Source: Bradyrhizobium stylosanthis
Lineage (GTDB): Bacteria; Pseudomonadota; Alphaproteobacteria; Rhizobiales; Xanthobacteraceae
Assembly (NCBI RefSeq): GCF_001641335.1
Contig: NZ_LVEM01000002.1
Span: 62,001-126,000, forward strand
Length of the DNA: 64,000 bases
Direction: 5' to 3'
The translations under genes were made by a program, and so were the position numbers. The notes beneath the pieces were generated by a model. That model searched no databases and had not been told where the DNA came from. It saw nothing but the letters and a program-made list of their open reading frames with translations. The first letter of the stretch is position 1. The number at the start of each line of letters is the position of its first letter. Below, piece by piece: positions 8,794-20,417 of the stretch.

Positions 8794-9543
8794 TCAGCGT
8801 CCGCCGGACACATCGAGAGTTGCTGCGGTGATGTAGGAAGCCTCGTCCGACATCAGCCAGACGATGGCATTGGCGATTTCATCGGCGGTGCCGACGCGCT
8901 TCATCGGCACCATATGGGCCAGACGATGGGCGCGGTCGGGCTCGCCGCCGGCGGCGTGAATTTCCGTATCGATCAGGCCCGGCCGGATGCCTGCGACACG
9001 AATGCCTTCGCCCGCGACCTCATAGCCGAGGCCGGTGGTGAAGGAATCGATCGCGCCCTTGGACGCGGCATAGTCGACATAGGTGTTGGGCGCGCCGAGA
9101 CGCGCCGCGACCGAGGACAGGTTGACGATGACGCCACCCTTGCCGCCGTGCTTGGTGGACATCCGCTTCACGGCCTCGCGCGCACAGAGGATGGAGCCGG
9201 TGACGTTGACCGCCAGCACGCGCTGGATGCGCTCGGCCGACATCTCGTCGACCCGCACGCCGCTGGTGCCGACGATACCGCCATTGTTGACGAGCGCGGC
9301 CAACGTGCCGAACTTGTCGGCCTGCTTGAACAGATCGAGGATGTCGCCTTCCTCGGCGACATCGCATTTCACCGCGATCGCCTTGCCGTTGCCGGCCTCG
9401 ATCTGGGCGACAACCTCGTCGGCGGCCTTCTTGTTGCTGGCATAGCCGACCACGACGCGATAGCCGCGCGCAGCCGCCGCAATCGCGGTCGCGCGGCCAA
9501 TGCCACGGCTGCCGCCGGTGATGACAACGACTTTATCGGTCAC
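8794..9543 (-). CDS. SDR family NAD(P)-dependent oxidoreductase
   Basis: A 249-residue classical short-chain dehydrogenase. The cofactor motif TGGSRGIGRATA, an NNGG in place of the usual NNAG, the active-site YAASKGA and the DVSGGR C-terminus are seen. I prefer the GTG at 9543 (VTDKVVVITGG), with GGGGATT just upstream; a start at 9588 would run into the upstream gene. It sits between sucB and lpdA on the same strand, with no obvious role in the 2-oxoglutarate dehydrogenase complex. Substrate unknown; SDRs of this kind are often annotated as sugar or 3-oxoacyl reductases without proof. Confidence 0.88.
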   Translation of the reverse strand: MTDKVVVITGGSRGIGRATAIAAAARGYRVVVGYASNKKAADEVVAQIEAGNGKAIAVKCDVAEEGDILDLFKQADKFGTLAALVNNGGIVGTSGVRVDEMSAERIQRVLAVNVTGSILCAREAVKRMSTKHGGKGGVIVNLSSVAARLGAPNTYVDYAASKGAIDSFTTGLGYEVAGEGIRVAGIRPGLIDTEIHAAGGEPDRAHRLAHMVPMKRVGTADEIANAIVWLMSDEASYITAATLDVSGGR

Positions 9544-9568
9544 ATCAATCCCCACGAGTTCGAGCGCA

Positions 9569-9802
9569 CTACGACGTCTTGCCCTCAAGAGCTGCCAATC
9601 GATCCAGCACGGACTTGTCCGTGAGGCTCACCAGATGGAACAGAATGAAGGGCGTGAGAAACGGAATCAGGCACCAGGCGGCAAAGCCGACCCCCTTACC
9701 TTTTCTTCGACTGATCGGAATCGCGAAGAAGAACAAGATAAGGGTGGTCAGCAGGAACGGCACCATGGAGATGAGCGCATGCGCAAGCGACGGCTCCCCC
9801 AT
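9569..9802 (-). CDS. Small two-helix membrane protein
   Basis: A 77-residue protein with two hydrophobic helices (about residues 10-30 and 38-58) separated by a basic turn (SRRKGKG), and a short Leu-containing tail (LDRLAALEGKTS). It lies 11 bp after sucB and 25 bp before the SDR start, so it is probably co-transcribed. No known family; small size leaves some doubt. Confidence 0.6.
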   Translation of the reverse strand: MGEPSLAHALISMVPFLLTTLILFFFAIPISRRKGKGVGFAAWCLIPFLTPFILFHLVSLTDKSVLDRLAALEGKTS

Positions 9803-9813
9803 CGTCGCCTCCC

Positions 9814-11052
9814 TCAGAGATCGAGCACCAGGCGCGCCGGATCTTCCAGGCTCTCCTTGACGCGAACCAGGAAGGTGACGGCTTCCTTGCCATCAATGAC
9901 GCGGTGATCGTAGGACAGCGCCAGGTACATCATCGGGCGGACCTCGATCTTGCCGCCGATCACCATCGGCCGCTCCTGGATCTTGTGCATGCCGAGGATG
10001 CCGGACTGCGGCGCGTTCAGGATCGGGGTCGACATCAGCGAGCCGTAGATGCCGCCGTTGGTGATGGTGAAGGTGCCGCCCTGCATCTCGTCGATCTTGA
10101 GCTGGCCGTCACGGGCGCGGCGGCCGAAATCGGCGATGCCCTTCTCGATGTCGGAGATCGACTTGTGGTCGCAGTCGCGCACCACGGGCACGACGAGGCC
10201 CTTGTCGGTGCCGACGGCGACGCCGATGTGATAATAGTTCTTGTAGATCAGGTCGCTGCCGTCGATCTCGGCGTTGACGGCCGGGATGTCCTTCAGCGCC
10301 TGCACGACGGCCTTGGTGAAGAAGCCCATGAAGCCGAGCTTGGCACCGTGCTTCTTCTCAAATGCATCCTTGTAGTGCGCGCGCAGGGCCATGACGTTGG
10401 TCATGTCGACCTCGTTGAAGGTCGTGAGCATGGCCGCGGTGTTCTGCACGTCCTTGAGGCGGCGCGCGATGGTCTGGCGCAGGCGGGTCATCTTGACGCG
10501 CTCTTCGCGGGCGGCGTCATCGGCCGGCGACGGCGCGCGGACCTGCACGGCGGCGGCGGGCTGGTTCACCGGGGTCGGCGCGGAAGCGGCGCGCTCGATC
10601 GCGGCGAGCATGTCGCCCTTGGTGACGCGGCCATCCTTGCCGGAGCCCGGAACGGTCGAGGCGTCGACACCGCTTTCGGCGGAGAGCTTGCGGACGGACG
10701 GGGCAAGCGGCGCATCGGCCGGCGGCGCCTTCGGCGCAGCAGCCGGAGCCGCAGCGGCAGCAGCCGGCGCAGCAGCAGCGGGCTTGGCAGGCGCAGCAGC
10801 AGGCTTGGCAGCGCCGACGCCATCGGTGATCTGACCGAGCAGCGCACCGACCGCAACGGTAGCGCCATCGGCGGCGATGATCTCGCTCAGCGTGCCCGCC
10901 GACGGCGCGGGGACTTCGATGGTGACCTTGTCGGTCTCGAGCTCCACCAAGGGCTCGTCGACGGCGACCGGGTCGCCAGCCTTCTTGAACCAGCGGCCGA
11001 TGGTGGCCTCGGTGACGGATTCGCCGAGCGTCGGCACACGAATTTCAGTCAT
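9814..11052 (-). CDS. sucB: 2-oxoglutarate dehydrogenase E2, dihydrolipoyl succinyltransferase
   Basis: A 412-residue E2 core that transfers the succinyl group from lipoate to CoA. The N-terminal lipoyl domain has its modified Lys in [11 protein letters not shown]. An Ala/Pro-rich linker (about residues 80-115) leads to the E1/E3-binding domain ([14 protein letters not shown]). The acyltransferase domain ends with catalytic SYDHRVIDG. The ATG at 11052 gives the canonical [12 protein letters not shown] start and has AAGGAAAAG upstream; a further 17 in-frame codons upstream are unlikely. A repeat separates it from sucA. Confidence 0.97.
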   Translation of the reverse strand: MTEIRVPTLGESVTEATIGRWFKKAGDPVAVDEPLVELETDKVTIEVPAPSAGTLSEIIAADGATVAVGALLGQITDGVGAAKPAAAPAKPAAAAPAAAAAAPAAAPKAPPADAPLAPSVRKLSAESGVDASTVPGSGKDGRVTKGDMLAAIERAASAPTPVNQPAAAVQVRAPSPADDAAREERVKMTRLRQTIARRLKDVQNTAAMLTTFNEVDMTNVMALRAHYKDAFEKKHGAKLGFMGFFTKAVVQALKDIPAVNAEIDGSDLIYKNYYHIGVAVGTDKGLVVPVVRDCDHKSISDIEKGIADFGRRARDGQLKIDEMQGGTFTITNGGIYGSLMSTPILNAPQSGILGMHKIQERPMVIGGKIEVRPMMYLALSYDHRVIDGKEAVTFLVRVKESLEDPARLVLDL

Positions 11053-11100
11053 GGTCTTTTCCTTAAGGAGATCGCCGGTGCGGTCATGAATTTCAAATGC

Positions 11101-11199
11101 CATCGCCCGCCAAAGCGGGCGATCCAGTACGACGAGACGTCAGTGATCAGCACGAACGCCGCGAAGTACTGGATGCCCCGCCTTCCGGCGGGGCATGAC
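11101..11199. repeat. Composite palindromic element between sucA and sucB
   Basis: Two strong hairpins (ATCGCCCGC/GCGGGCGAT at 11102-11123 and ATGCCCCGCC/GGCGGGGCAT at 11173-11196) sit inside a larger inverted repeat, CCAGTAC/GTACTGG. It lies wholly in the 161-bp sucA-sucB gap, within the presumed transcript. Confidence 0.7.
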
Positions 11200-11213
11200 G
11201 CAGTTCAGAAAGT

Positions 11214-14171
11214 TCAGCTCAGTGCTTCGTCCAGGAAGGCCTTCAGCTGCGCCTGATGCTTGGACATCAGACCAGTCGCGGTCGCGGCGGAAGCGGCGCG
11301 GCCGACATAACGCGGACGCCGGCTCACGCCGTTCACCTGGTTCAGCACCCACTCCAGATAGGGCTCGATGAAGTGCCAGGCACCCATGTTGCGGGGCTCT
11401 TCCTGGCACCACACCACTTCGGCCTTCTTGAAGCGCGACAGCTCGGCCACCAGCGCCTTCAGCGGCACCGGATAGAGCTGCTCGACGCGCATCAGGTAGA
11501 TGTCGTCGATGCCGCGCTTCTCGCGCTCCTCGTAGAGGTCGTAATAGACCTTGCCGGAGCACAGCACGATGCGGCGGACCTTCTCGTCGGGGACGAGCTT
11601 GATCGCCTCGTTCGGCAGCATCTGGGCGTCATCGTACAGGATGCGGTGGAAGGTCGTTCCCTTCGCGAGCTCCTCGAGACGCGAGACCGCCCGCTTGTGG
11701 CGCAGCAGCGACTTCGGCGTCATCATGATCAGCGGCTTGCGGATCTCGCGATGCAGCTGGCGGCGCAGCGCATGGAAGTAGTTCGCCGGCGTGGTCGGGT
11801 AGACCACCTGCATGTTGTCTTCGGCGGACATCTGGAGATAACGCTCCAGACGCGCCGAGGAGTGCTCCGGTCCCTGGCCCTCATAGCCGTGCGGCAGCAG
11901 GCAGACGAGGCCGGACATGCGCAGCCATTTGCGTTCGCCCGAAGAGATGAACTGGTCGAACACGACCTGCGCACCGTTGGCGAAGTCGCCGAACTGGGCT
12001 TCCCACAGGGTCAGCGTGTTCGGCTCGGCGAGCGAATAGCCGTATTCGAAGCCGAGCACCGCTTCTTCCGACAGCAGCGAGTTGATGACCTCGTAATGGC
12101 CCTGCTCGTGGCCGAGGTGATTGAACGGCGTGTAGCGGCTCTCGTCTTCCTGGTCGATCAGGACGGAGTGACGCTGCGAGAAGGTGCCGCGCTCCGAATC
12201 CTGTCCCGACAGACGGACATGATGGTTCTCGTTGAGCAGCGTGCAGAACGCCAGCGCCTCGCCGGTCGCCCAGTCGATGCCGACGCCGGTGTCGATTGCC
12301 TTGGCGCGATTGTCGAGAAAGCGCTGGATGGTGCGGTGGACGCGGAAGCCGTCCGGCACCTTGGTGATCTTGCGGCCGATGTCCTTGAGAACAGGGAGAT
12401 CAACGCCGGTGACGCCCCGGCGCGCGTCCTCTTCCTGGTCGGCGATCTTGAAGCCGGACCACTTGCCGTCGAGCCAGTCGGCCTTGTTCGGCTTGTAGGA
12501 GGTGCCGGCCTCGAACTCGGCATCGAGCCGGGCGCGCCAGTCGGCCTTAAGCTTGTCGACCTCGCCCTCGGTGACCACGCCTTCGGCGATCAGGCGCTTG
12601 GCGTAGAGCGTGAGGGTCGAGGGATGGGCCGCGATCCGCTTGTACATCACCGGCTGGGTGAACGCCGGCTCGTCGCCCTCGTTGTGGCCGTAGCGGCGAT
12701 AGCACCACATGTCGATGACGACGGGCTTGTGGAATTTCTGCCGGAACTCGATCGCGACCTTGGCCGCGAACACCACCGCTTCCGGATCGTCGCCGTTGAC
12801 GTGGAAGATCGGCGCGTCGATCATCTTCGCGACGTCGGACGGGTAAGGCGAAGAACGAGAATAGCGCGGATAGGTGGTGAAGCCGATCTGGTTGTTGACG
12901 ATGAAGTGCACGGAGCCGCCGGTGCGGTAGCCCTTCAGGTCGGACAGGCCGAAGCATTCGGCGACCACGCCCTGGCCGGCGAACGCGGCGTCGCCGTGCA
13001 TCAAGAGCGGCAGCACCGAGATACGCATGTCCGGCGGATCGCCGTGCTGGTCCTGCTTCGCACGCACCTTGCCGAGCACGACGGGATCGACGATCTCGAG
13101 ATGCGAGGGATTGGCGGTCAGCGACAGATGGATACGGTTGCCGTCGAACTCACGGTCCGAAGAGGCGCCGAGGTGATACTTGACGTCGCCGGAGCCTTCG
13201 ACCGCGTCGGGATTGGCCGAGCCGCCCTTGAACTCGTGGAACAGGGCGCGGTGCGCCTTGCCCATCACTTGCGTGAGCACGTTGAGGCGGCCGCGATGCG
13301 GCATGCCCAGCACGATCTCCTTCACGCCGAGATTGCCGCCGCGCTTGATGATCTGCTCGAGCGCGGGGATCAGCGATTCACCGCCGTCGAGGCCGAAGCG
13401 CTTGGTGCCAGTGAACTTGGTGTCGCAGAACTTCTCGAAGCCTTCGGTCTCGACCAGCTTCATCAGGATGGCGCGACGGCCTTCGCGGGTGAACGAGATC
13501 TCCTTGTCCGGACCCTCGATGCGCTCCTGGATCCAGGCCTTCTGCGCGGCGTTGCTGATATGCATGAACTCGACGCCGAGCGTCTGGCAGTAGGTGCGCT
13601 CGCAGATCGCGGTGATCTCGCGCAAGCTGCCATATTCGAGGCCGAGCACGTGATCGAGGAAGATCTTGCGGTCGTAATCGGCTTCGGTGAAGCCGTAGGT
13701 GCGCGGGTCGAGCTCTTCGCGGTTGCGCTGGGCTTCGATGCCGAGCGGATCGAGCTTGGCGTGGAAGTGACCGCGCATGCGGTAGGAGCGGATCAGCATC
13801 AGGGCGCGGACGGAGTCGCGCGTCGCCTGGAGCACGTCGGCGGAGGAGATGTCGGCGCCCTTGGCCTGCGCCTTGGCGGCGATCTTGGCGCCGACCGCCT
13901 TCTCGACTTCGGCCCAGTTGCCGTCGAGGGCGGAGGTCAGGTCATCCTTCGGGGTGAGCGGCCAGTTGTCGCGTTCCCAGGACGGGCCCTCGGCGTTCTT
14001 CCGGACGTCGGCGGGCTGGTCGTTGAGGCTCTTGAAGAACTCCTGCCACTCGGCGTCGACCGAGGACGGGTCCTTCTCGTAGCGGGCGTAGATTTCGTCG
14101 ATGTAGGTGGCGTTGGTGCCCTGCAAAAAGGATGACAGGGCAAAGGCTGCGTTCGCGTCCTGGCGAGACAT
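11214..14171 (-). CDS. sucA: 2-oxoglutarate dehydrogenase E1
   Basis: A 985-residue thiamine-diphosphate enzyme that decarboxylates 2-oxoglutarate and succinylates the E2 lipoate. The N-terminal E2-binding region (FLQGTNATYIDEIYARY), the ThDP-domain signatures GMPHRGRLNVLTQVM, NNQIGFTTYPRYSRSS and NGDDPEAV, and the transketolase-like C-terminal domain (GYEGQGPEHSSARLERYLQ) are all present. Length is normal. It follows sucD after 137 bp on the same strand; that spacer holds a small hairpin (14218-14247). Confidence 0.98.
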   Translation of the reverse strand: MSRQDANAAFALSSFLQGTNATYIDEIYARYEKDPSSVDAEWQEFFKSLNDQPADVRKNAEGPSWERDNWPLTPKDDLTSALDGNWAEVEKAVGAKIAAKAQAKGADISSADVLQATRDSVRALMLIRSYRMRGHFHAKLDPLGIEAQRNREELDPRTYGFTEADYDRKIFLDHVLGLEYGSLREITAICERTYCQTLGVEFMHISNAAQKAWIQERIEGPDKEISFTREGRRAILMKLVETEGFEKFCDTKFTGTKRFGLDGGESLIPALEQIIKRGGNLGVKEIVLGMPHRGRLNVLTQVMGKAHRALFHEFKGGSANPDAVEGSGDVKYHLGASSDREFDGNRIHLSLTANPSHLEIVDPVVLGKVRAKQDQHGDPPDMRISVLPLLMHGDAAFAGQGVVAECFGLSDLKGYRTGGSVHFIVNNQIGFTTYPRYSRSSPYPSDVAKMIDAPIFHVNGDDPEAVVFAAKVAIEFRQKFHKPVVIDMWCYRRYGHNEGDEPAFTQPVMYKRIAAHPSTLTLYAKRLIAEGVVTEGEVDKLKADWRARLDAEFEAGTSYKPNKADWLDGKWSGFKIADQEEDARRGVTGVDLPVLKDIGRKITKVPDGFRVHRTIQRFLDNRAKAIDTGVGIDWATGEALAFCTLLNENHHVRLSGQDSERGTFSQRHSVLIDQEDESRYTPFNHLGHEQGHYEVINSLLSEEAVLGFEYGYSLAEPNTLTLWEAQFGDFANGAQVVFDQFISSGERKWLRMSGLVCLLPHGYEGQGPEHSSARLERYLQMSAEDNMQVVYPTTPANYFHALRRQLHREIRKPLIMMTPKSLLRHKRAVSRLEELAKGTTFHRILYDDAQMLPNEAIKLVPDEKVRRIVLCSGKVYYDLYEEREKRGIDDIYLMRVEQLYPVPLKALVAELSRFKKAEVVWCQEEPRNMGAWHFIEPYLEWVLNQVNGVSRRPRYVGRAASAATATGLMSKHQAQLKAFLDEALS

Positions 14172-14308
14172 ACTTGAGTTCCTGGCGATTTCGGTTCGCG
14201 CATAACAAACGGCGCTGGCGTCGAGCTCCCCGGCAGAGGCTCGACGCGACAGGCACCCTTTACCCTATTTGCTGCGAAACTTCGCCCGGAAAAGCACGAA
14301 GAAGTGAA

Positions 14309-15193
14309 TTAGCCCTTCAATTTTTCGGCAAGCGTGTGCCCGAGGCGGGCGGGCGACGGGGACACTGTAATCCCTGCCGATTTCATCGCCTCGGTCTTGG
14401 AACCCGCGTCGCCCTTGCCGCCCGAAATGATCGCGCCGGCATGGCCCATGCGGCGGCCGGGAGGTGCGGTGACGCCGGCGATGAAGCCGACCATCGGCTT
14501 CTTGCGGCCGCGCTTGGCCTCGTCCTTGAGGAACTGGGCGGCGTCCTCCTCGGCGGAACCGCCGATCTCGCCGATCATGATGATCGACTCGGTCTTGGGG
14601 TCGGCCAGGAGCATTTCGAGGACGTCGATGAACTCGGTGCCCTTGACCGGGTCGCCGCCGATGCCGACCGCGGTGGTCTGGCCGAGGCCTTCCTGGGAGG
14701 TCTGGAACACGGCTTCATAGGTCAGCGTGCCCGAGCGGGAGACGATTCCGACGGAGCCGGTCTTGAAGATGTTGGCGGGCATGATGCCGATCTTGCACTC
14801 GCCGGCGGTCATGACGCCCGGGCAGTTCGGCCCGATCAGGCGCGACTTGGAGCCGGCCAGAGAGCGCTTCACGCGGACCATGTCGATGACGGGAATGCCC
14901 TCGGTGATGCAGACGATCAGCGGGATCTCGGCGTCGATGGCTTCGCAGATCGCGTCGGCTGCGCCCGGCGGCGGCACGTAGATCACCGAGGCGTCGGCGC
15001 CGGTCTTCTCACGCGCATCGCGCACGGTGTCGAACACCGGCAGGCCGAGATGCGTCGAGCCGCCTTTGCCCGGCGAGGTGCCGCCGACCATCTTGGTGCC
15101 GTAGGCGATCGCGGCCTCGGAGTGGAAGGTGCCGTTCTTGCCGGTGAAGCCCTGGCAGATGACCTTGGTGTTCTTGTCGATCAGGATGGACAT
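14309..15193 (-). CDS. sucD: Succinyl-CoA synthetase alpha subunit
   Basis: A 294-residue ADP- or GDP-forming CoA ligase subunit. The CoA-binding Rossmann region ([17 protein letters not shown]), the GPNCPGVM motif and the phosphohistidine loop [14 protein letters not shown] are intact. It pairs with SucC. Unusually, a DUF1579-like gene separates it from sucC. Confidence 0.97.
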   Translation of the reverse strand: MSILIDKNTKVICQGFTGKNGTFHSEAAIAYGTKMVGGTSPGKGGSTHLGLPVFDTVRDAREKTGADASVIYVPPPGAADAICEAIDAEIPLIVCITEGIPVIDMVRVKRSLAGSKSRLIGPNCPGVMTAGECKIGIMPANIFKTGSVGIVSRSGTLTYEAVFQTSQEGLGQTTAVGIGGDPVKGTEFIDVLEMLLADPKTESIIMIGEIGGSAEEDAAQFLKDEAKRGRKKPMVGFIAGVTAPPGRRMGHAGAIISGGKGDAGSKTEAMKSAGITVSPSPARLGHTLAEKLKG

Positions 15194-15229
15194 GAGGTCT
15201 GCTTTCGCGAAACTAACAGAGTGAGAGGG

Positions 15230-15709
15230 TCAGTGGATGCGGCGGTAGACGCCGGTGAGGACGTCAGCCCAGCCTTCCGCGTCCGGCGAGAACTGGATCT
15301 TCAACGAGTAGGATTGGTCGTCGATGATCTCGTAGACGTGGCGCGCATTGCCGCGGAGCGAGCCGCGCACCAGAGTCAGGGTCTTGCCGACCCACCCGCC
15401 GGAGGCGGGCGAGGGCGGCGTGTAACCGAGCGAGTCGTACCAGAACAATTTGTAGGTCCGGTCGTCGCGGTCGTAGGTGAAGAGGCCGTGGGTGGCGAAG
15501 CTCTGCTTGCCGTCGCGCATCTGGACCGCATCCTGGATCAGGTAAAATCCGTTGAGGTCCATGCGCGCGACGACGTGCGAGGTTGCCGAACCGCCCGCCG
15601 TCCAGCGCGACGGGAAGACCACCTCCTCACCATCCCATTCGCCGGCGAACGCGGCGAGGCGCGCATGTTCGGTGAGCGGAGATGATGCGGCGAGATGGTC
15701 CTGGGTCAT
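15230..15709 (-). CDS. DUF1579-like protein inside the suc operon
   Basis: A 159-residue, probably cytoplasmic, beta-rich protein without signal peptide. It resembles DUF1579-type (heme-free lipocalin-like) domains: AFAGEWDGEEVVFPS, then MDLNGFYLIQDAVQ, FTYDRDDRTYKLFWYDSLG and SFSPDAEGW-type strands. The sucC stop (TAA, 15714-15716) and this ATG (15707-15709) are only 4 bp apart, so translation is very likely coupled; sucD starts 36 bp further on. Function is unknown; position suggests a link to succinyl-CoA synthetase, which is inference. Confidence 0.75.
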   Translation of the reverse strand: MTQDHLAASSPLTEHARLAAFAGEWDGEEVVFPSRWTAGGSATSHVVARMDLNGFYLIQDAVQMRDGKQSFATHGLFTYDRDDRTYKLFWYDSLGYTPPSPASGGWVGKTLTLVRGSLRGNARHVYEIIDDQSYSLKIQFSPDAEGWADVLTGVYRRIH

Positions 15710-15713
15710 GGCC

Positions 15714-16910
<1,197 letters not shown>

Positions 16911-17070
16911 ATGGTCGCTCCCTGAACCCGCGGGCGGTGACCTCTTGGGCCCACCTCAGTCTTGTGGCTGGCATACCATATACCACAGGAACTGCAACCC
17001 GGATTCTTTGACATCGGAAATCTGGACTACCGAACCGGAGGCCCGCCCCGGTCAGAAGGGCTCCGGAAGT

Positions 17071-17105
17071 GAAACCGCCGAAGACCGGTTTTCGATCTTC
17101 GGCGG
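17071..17105 (-). terminator. Terminator-like hairpin after mdh
   Basis: Read on the minus strand, a 10-bp stem (CCGCCGAAGA with TCTTCGGCGG) is followed by TTTCAC. It lies 16 bp beyond the mdh stop codon and would separate mdh from sucC, though the T-run is short. Confidence 0.6.
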
Positions 17106-17120
17106 GGTGTTGCTTGCGCC

Positions 17121-18158
<1,038 letters not shown>

Positions 18159-18312
18159 TCAAGTCGGGGGATGCCCATTTGTCGGGCGTATACAAGCGCA
18201 TCCCTGTCATTTCTGCCCGCTTGCGCGCCGTTAACCCGAAAGTCACGCACCGGATTTCGCCCTCGCCCGCGACAGCGGACGGGTGCGGAATGACAGCGCT
18301 GGCAAATAGGAC

Positions 18313-19500
18313 TTAAGTCTCCACCAGGCCCTTGGTGGAGCCGCTGGCGGTGGAATCCTTGCGGCCGTGCGCCAGCGCCAGATAGGATTCCGAGCTCATC
18401 TCGATCAGGCGCGAGGCGGTCCGCTTGAACTCCATGGCCTCGTTGCCCTCGGTGGCGAGGTAGAGCGAGATCGGGTTGGCGTCGGCGGAGGCCATCAGCT
18501 TCACGGCATTGTCATAGAGCGTATCGATCAGCGTGATGAAGCGCTTGGCCGCGTTGCGCTGGGAGAAGTCCATCACTGGAATATGGTCGACCAGGATGGT
18601 GTGATAGTCGTGCGCGAGCCTGAGGTAGTCGGATGCACCGAGCGGCTTCTCGCAGAGATCGGCGAAGGCGAACCGCGCCACGCCATGGGCCGAGCACGGC
18701 ACGTGCAGGATGCGGCCCTTGATCGTGATGTCGCGCGACTTGCACTTGGCATTGCCGGTCATCTTCACCCAGGCGCGGTTGAGCGCGGCATCGGCATCGC
18801 CGTCGGCCGGCGTCAGCCACATCGGCACGCCCTGCAGCTTTTCCAGCCGGAAGTCGGTGCGCGCATCGAGCCGCGCGACGTCCATGTGATCGGTGATCTG
18901 CTTGATGAAGGGCAGGAACAGCGAACGGTTGAGGCCGCCCTTGTAGAGATCGTCGGGCGCGACGTTGGAGGTCGCGACCACGACGGTGCCGAGCTCGAAC
19001 AGCTTTGCGAACAGGCGTCCCAGGATCATCGCGTCGGCGATGTCGGTGACGTGGAATTCGTCGAAGCAGAGCAGCCAGCTTTCCTCGAAGATCGCCGTCG
19101 CGGTCAGCGCGATGACGTCGCTGTCCGCGATCTCGCCGCGCGCGATGGCCTGGCGATAATCGTAGATGCGCTCATGTGCTTCCGCCATGAATTCGTGGAA
19201 ATGCGCGCGGCGCTTGTGCTCGACGCTCGCGTGCTGGAAGAACAGATCCATCAGCATGGTCTTGCCGCGGCCGACCTCGCCATGGATGTAGAGCCCGTGC
19301 GGCGCATCGTCCTTGTCGCTGCTGCTGAACAGGCGGCTGAGCAGGCCCTGCTTGCGCGCGGGCTTGTAGGTCGCGAGCCGCTGGTCGAGCGCCGCATAGG
19401 CCTCGGCGACCTCGGCCTGCGCAGCATCCGGCTCGATCGCACCGGATGCGATTTCGGCCTGGTATGCCTCGCGGAATGAGGAATCTGGGGTGGAGAGCAT
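18313..19500 (-). CDS. zapE: Cell division protein ZapE (AFG1-like ATPase)
   Basis: A 395-residue P-loop ATPase. Walker A is GEVGRGKTMLMDLFF, Walker B LLCFDEFHVTDIADA, with sensor motif VVATSNVAPDDLY. These define the AFG1/ZapE family, whose bacterial members act on the Z-ring at constriction. It lies upstream of mdh on the same strand with 223 bp between, so co-transcription is uncertain. Length is slightly above the E. coli protein because of a charged insert near residues 45-65 (FSSSDKDDAPHG). Confidence 0.92.
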   Translation of the reverse strand: MLSTPDSSFREAYQAEIASGAIEPDAAQAEVAEAYAALDQRLATYKPARKQGLLSRLFSSSDKDDAPHGLYIHGEVGRGKTMLMDLFFQHASVEHKRRAHFHEFMAEAHERIYDYRQAIARGEIADSDVIALTATAIFEESWLLCFDEFHVTDIADAMILGRLFAKLFELGTVVVATSNVAPDDLYKGGLNRSLFLPFIKQITDHMDVARLDARTDFRLEKLQGVPMWLTPADGDADAALNRAWVKMTGNAKCKSRDITIKGRILHVPCSAHGVARFAFADLCEKPLGASDYLRLAHDYHTILVDHIPVMDFSQRNAAKRFITLIDTLYDNAVKLMASADANPISLYLATEGNEAMEFKRTASRLIEMSSESYLALAHGRKDSTASGSTKGLVET

Positions 19501-19565
19501 GGCCCTTTACCGCCAGAGATGGGCGGAAATTGCAAGCCGTGAATTGGTGGGCGGGGTATGCGTTC

Positions 19566-19700
19566 CGTGTCCCGGACGCGCTACAGCGTGTAACGCCGCT
19601 GCGCAGAGCCGGGACCCACTGTTTCGTACATTGAGCGTGGAGCGTTGCGCCCCGGCTCAGCAGCGCACCGCTTCGCGCTGCGCCGCGTCCGGGGCACGCG
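19566..19700. repeat. Palindromic intergenic repeat (CGTGTCCCGGACGCG family)
   Basis: Outer arms CGTGTCCCGGACGCGCT and GCGTCCGGGGCACGCG enclose inner segments rich in GAGCCGGGACCCAC-type sequence. It fills most of the gap between zapE and thpR and matches elements at 1821 and 34555. Short frames inside it are not genes. Confidence 0.75.
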
Positions 19701-19707
19701 CGTTACG

Positions 19708-20244
19708 TCACTCACACAGCTCGTAGGCGTCCTCGACGACATACGGGCCGCCACCCGTCGATGCGCGCGACGAGAACAAGACAAAACGCTCGGCCATGAA
19801 CGCCTTGCTCGGGAAGTAGCCGCGGATCGAGAGATAGTCGGCGACGTCGCGGTCGGAGGCGTCGTGCAGACGGGCCAGCGTGACGTGCGGGATGAACTTT
19901 CGTCCCTCGGGATCGAGACCGATCCGCTGCATCATGCGTTCGAGCTCGGCCTGCAACTCCATCAGCGGCTTGCTCGGCGCAATCGTCGCAACGACTGCCC
20001 GCGGCTTGCGGCCGCCGAAGCTGGTCAGCCCCTGCACCTTCACCTCGAACGGCTTGCGGTCGACGCGAAACAGCATCGATGCGATCTCGTTGGCGGAGAC
20101 GCCGTCGATATCGCCGATGAAGCGCAGGGTGACGTGATAATTTTCGGGATCGATCCACCGGGCGCCGGGAAGGCCGCCCCGCAAGTTGGAAAGCGACTGG
20201 CCGATCTCGGCCGGAATTTCCAGACCAGTGAACAAACGCGGCAT
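19708..20244 (-). CDS. thpR: RNA 2',3'-cyclic phosphodiesterase (2H family)
   Basis: A 178-residue 2H-superfamily protein. Both catalytic motifs are present: HVTLRFIG (near residue 42) and HVTLARLH (near residue 124). MPRLFTGLEIP at the ATG at 20244 is the normal family start; nine more codons upstream are unlikely. Members hydrolyse 2',3'-cyclic phosphates on RNA ends and were first described as 2'-5' RNA ligases. Likely cytoplasmic and monocistronic. Confidence 0.92.
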   Translation of the reverse strand: MPRLFTGLEIPAEIGQSLSNLRGGLPGARWIDPENYHVTLRFIGDIDGVSANEIASMLFRVDRKPFEVKVQGLTSFGGRKPRAVVATIAPSKPLMELQAELERMMQRIGLDPEGRKFIPHVTLARLHDASDRDVADYLSIRGYFPSKAFMAERFVLFSSRASTGGGPYVVEDAYELCE

Positions 20245-20417
20245 CGTTTCGCACTCCCGATGCTTGGGCACGGCCCTCGAGCGAGAACCATATCCAAATT
20301 AGAGCCGGCGACGAATCACCGGTACCCTGATTCCTATCGCAGTTGTGTGACTCTGCGAAGCATCGCGCGCCTTACCCCGGGAAAACCCTGGGAATTAGGG
20401 TTAGCACTGCCTGCTTT

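Noticed and set aside
11256..14135. 959-codon plus-strand frame opposite sucA
   Set aside because: Antisense shadow produced by GC3 bias; sucA is complete.
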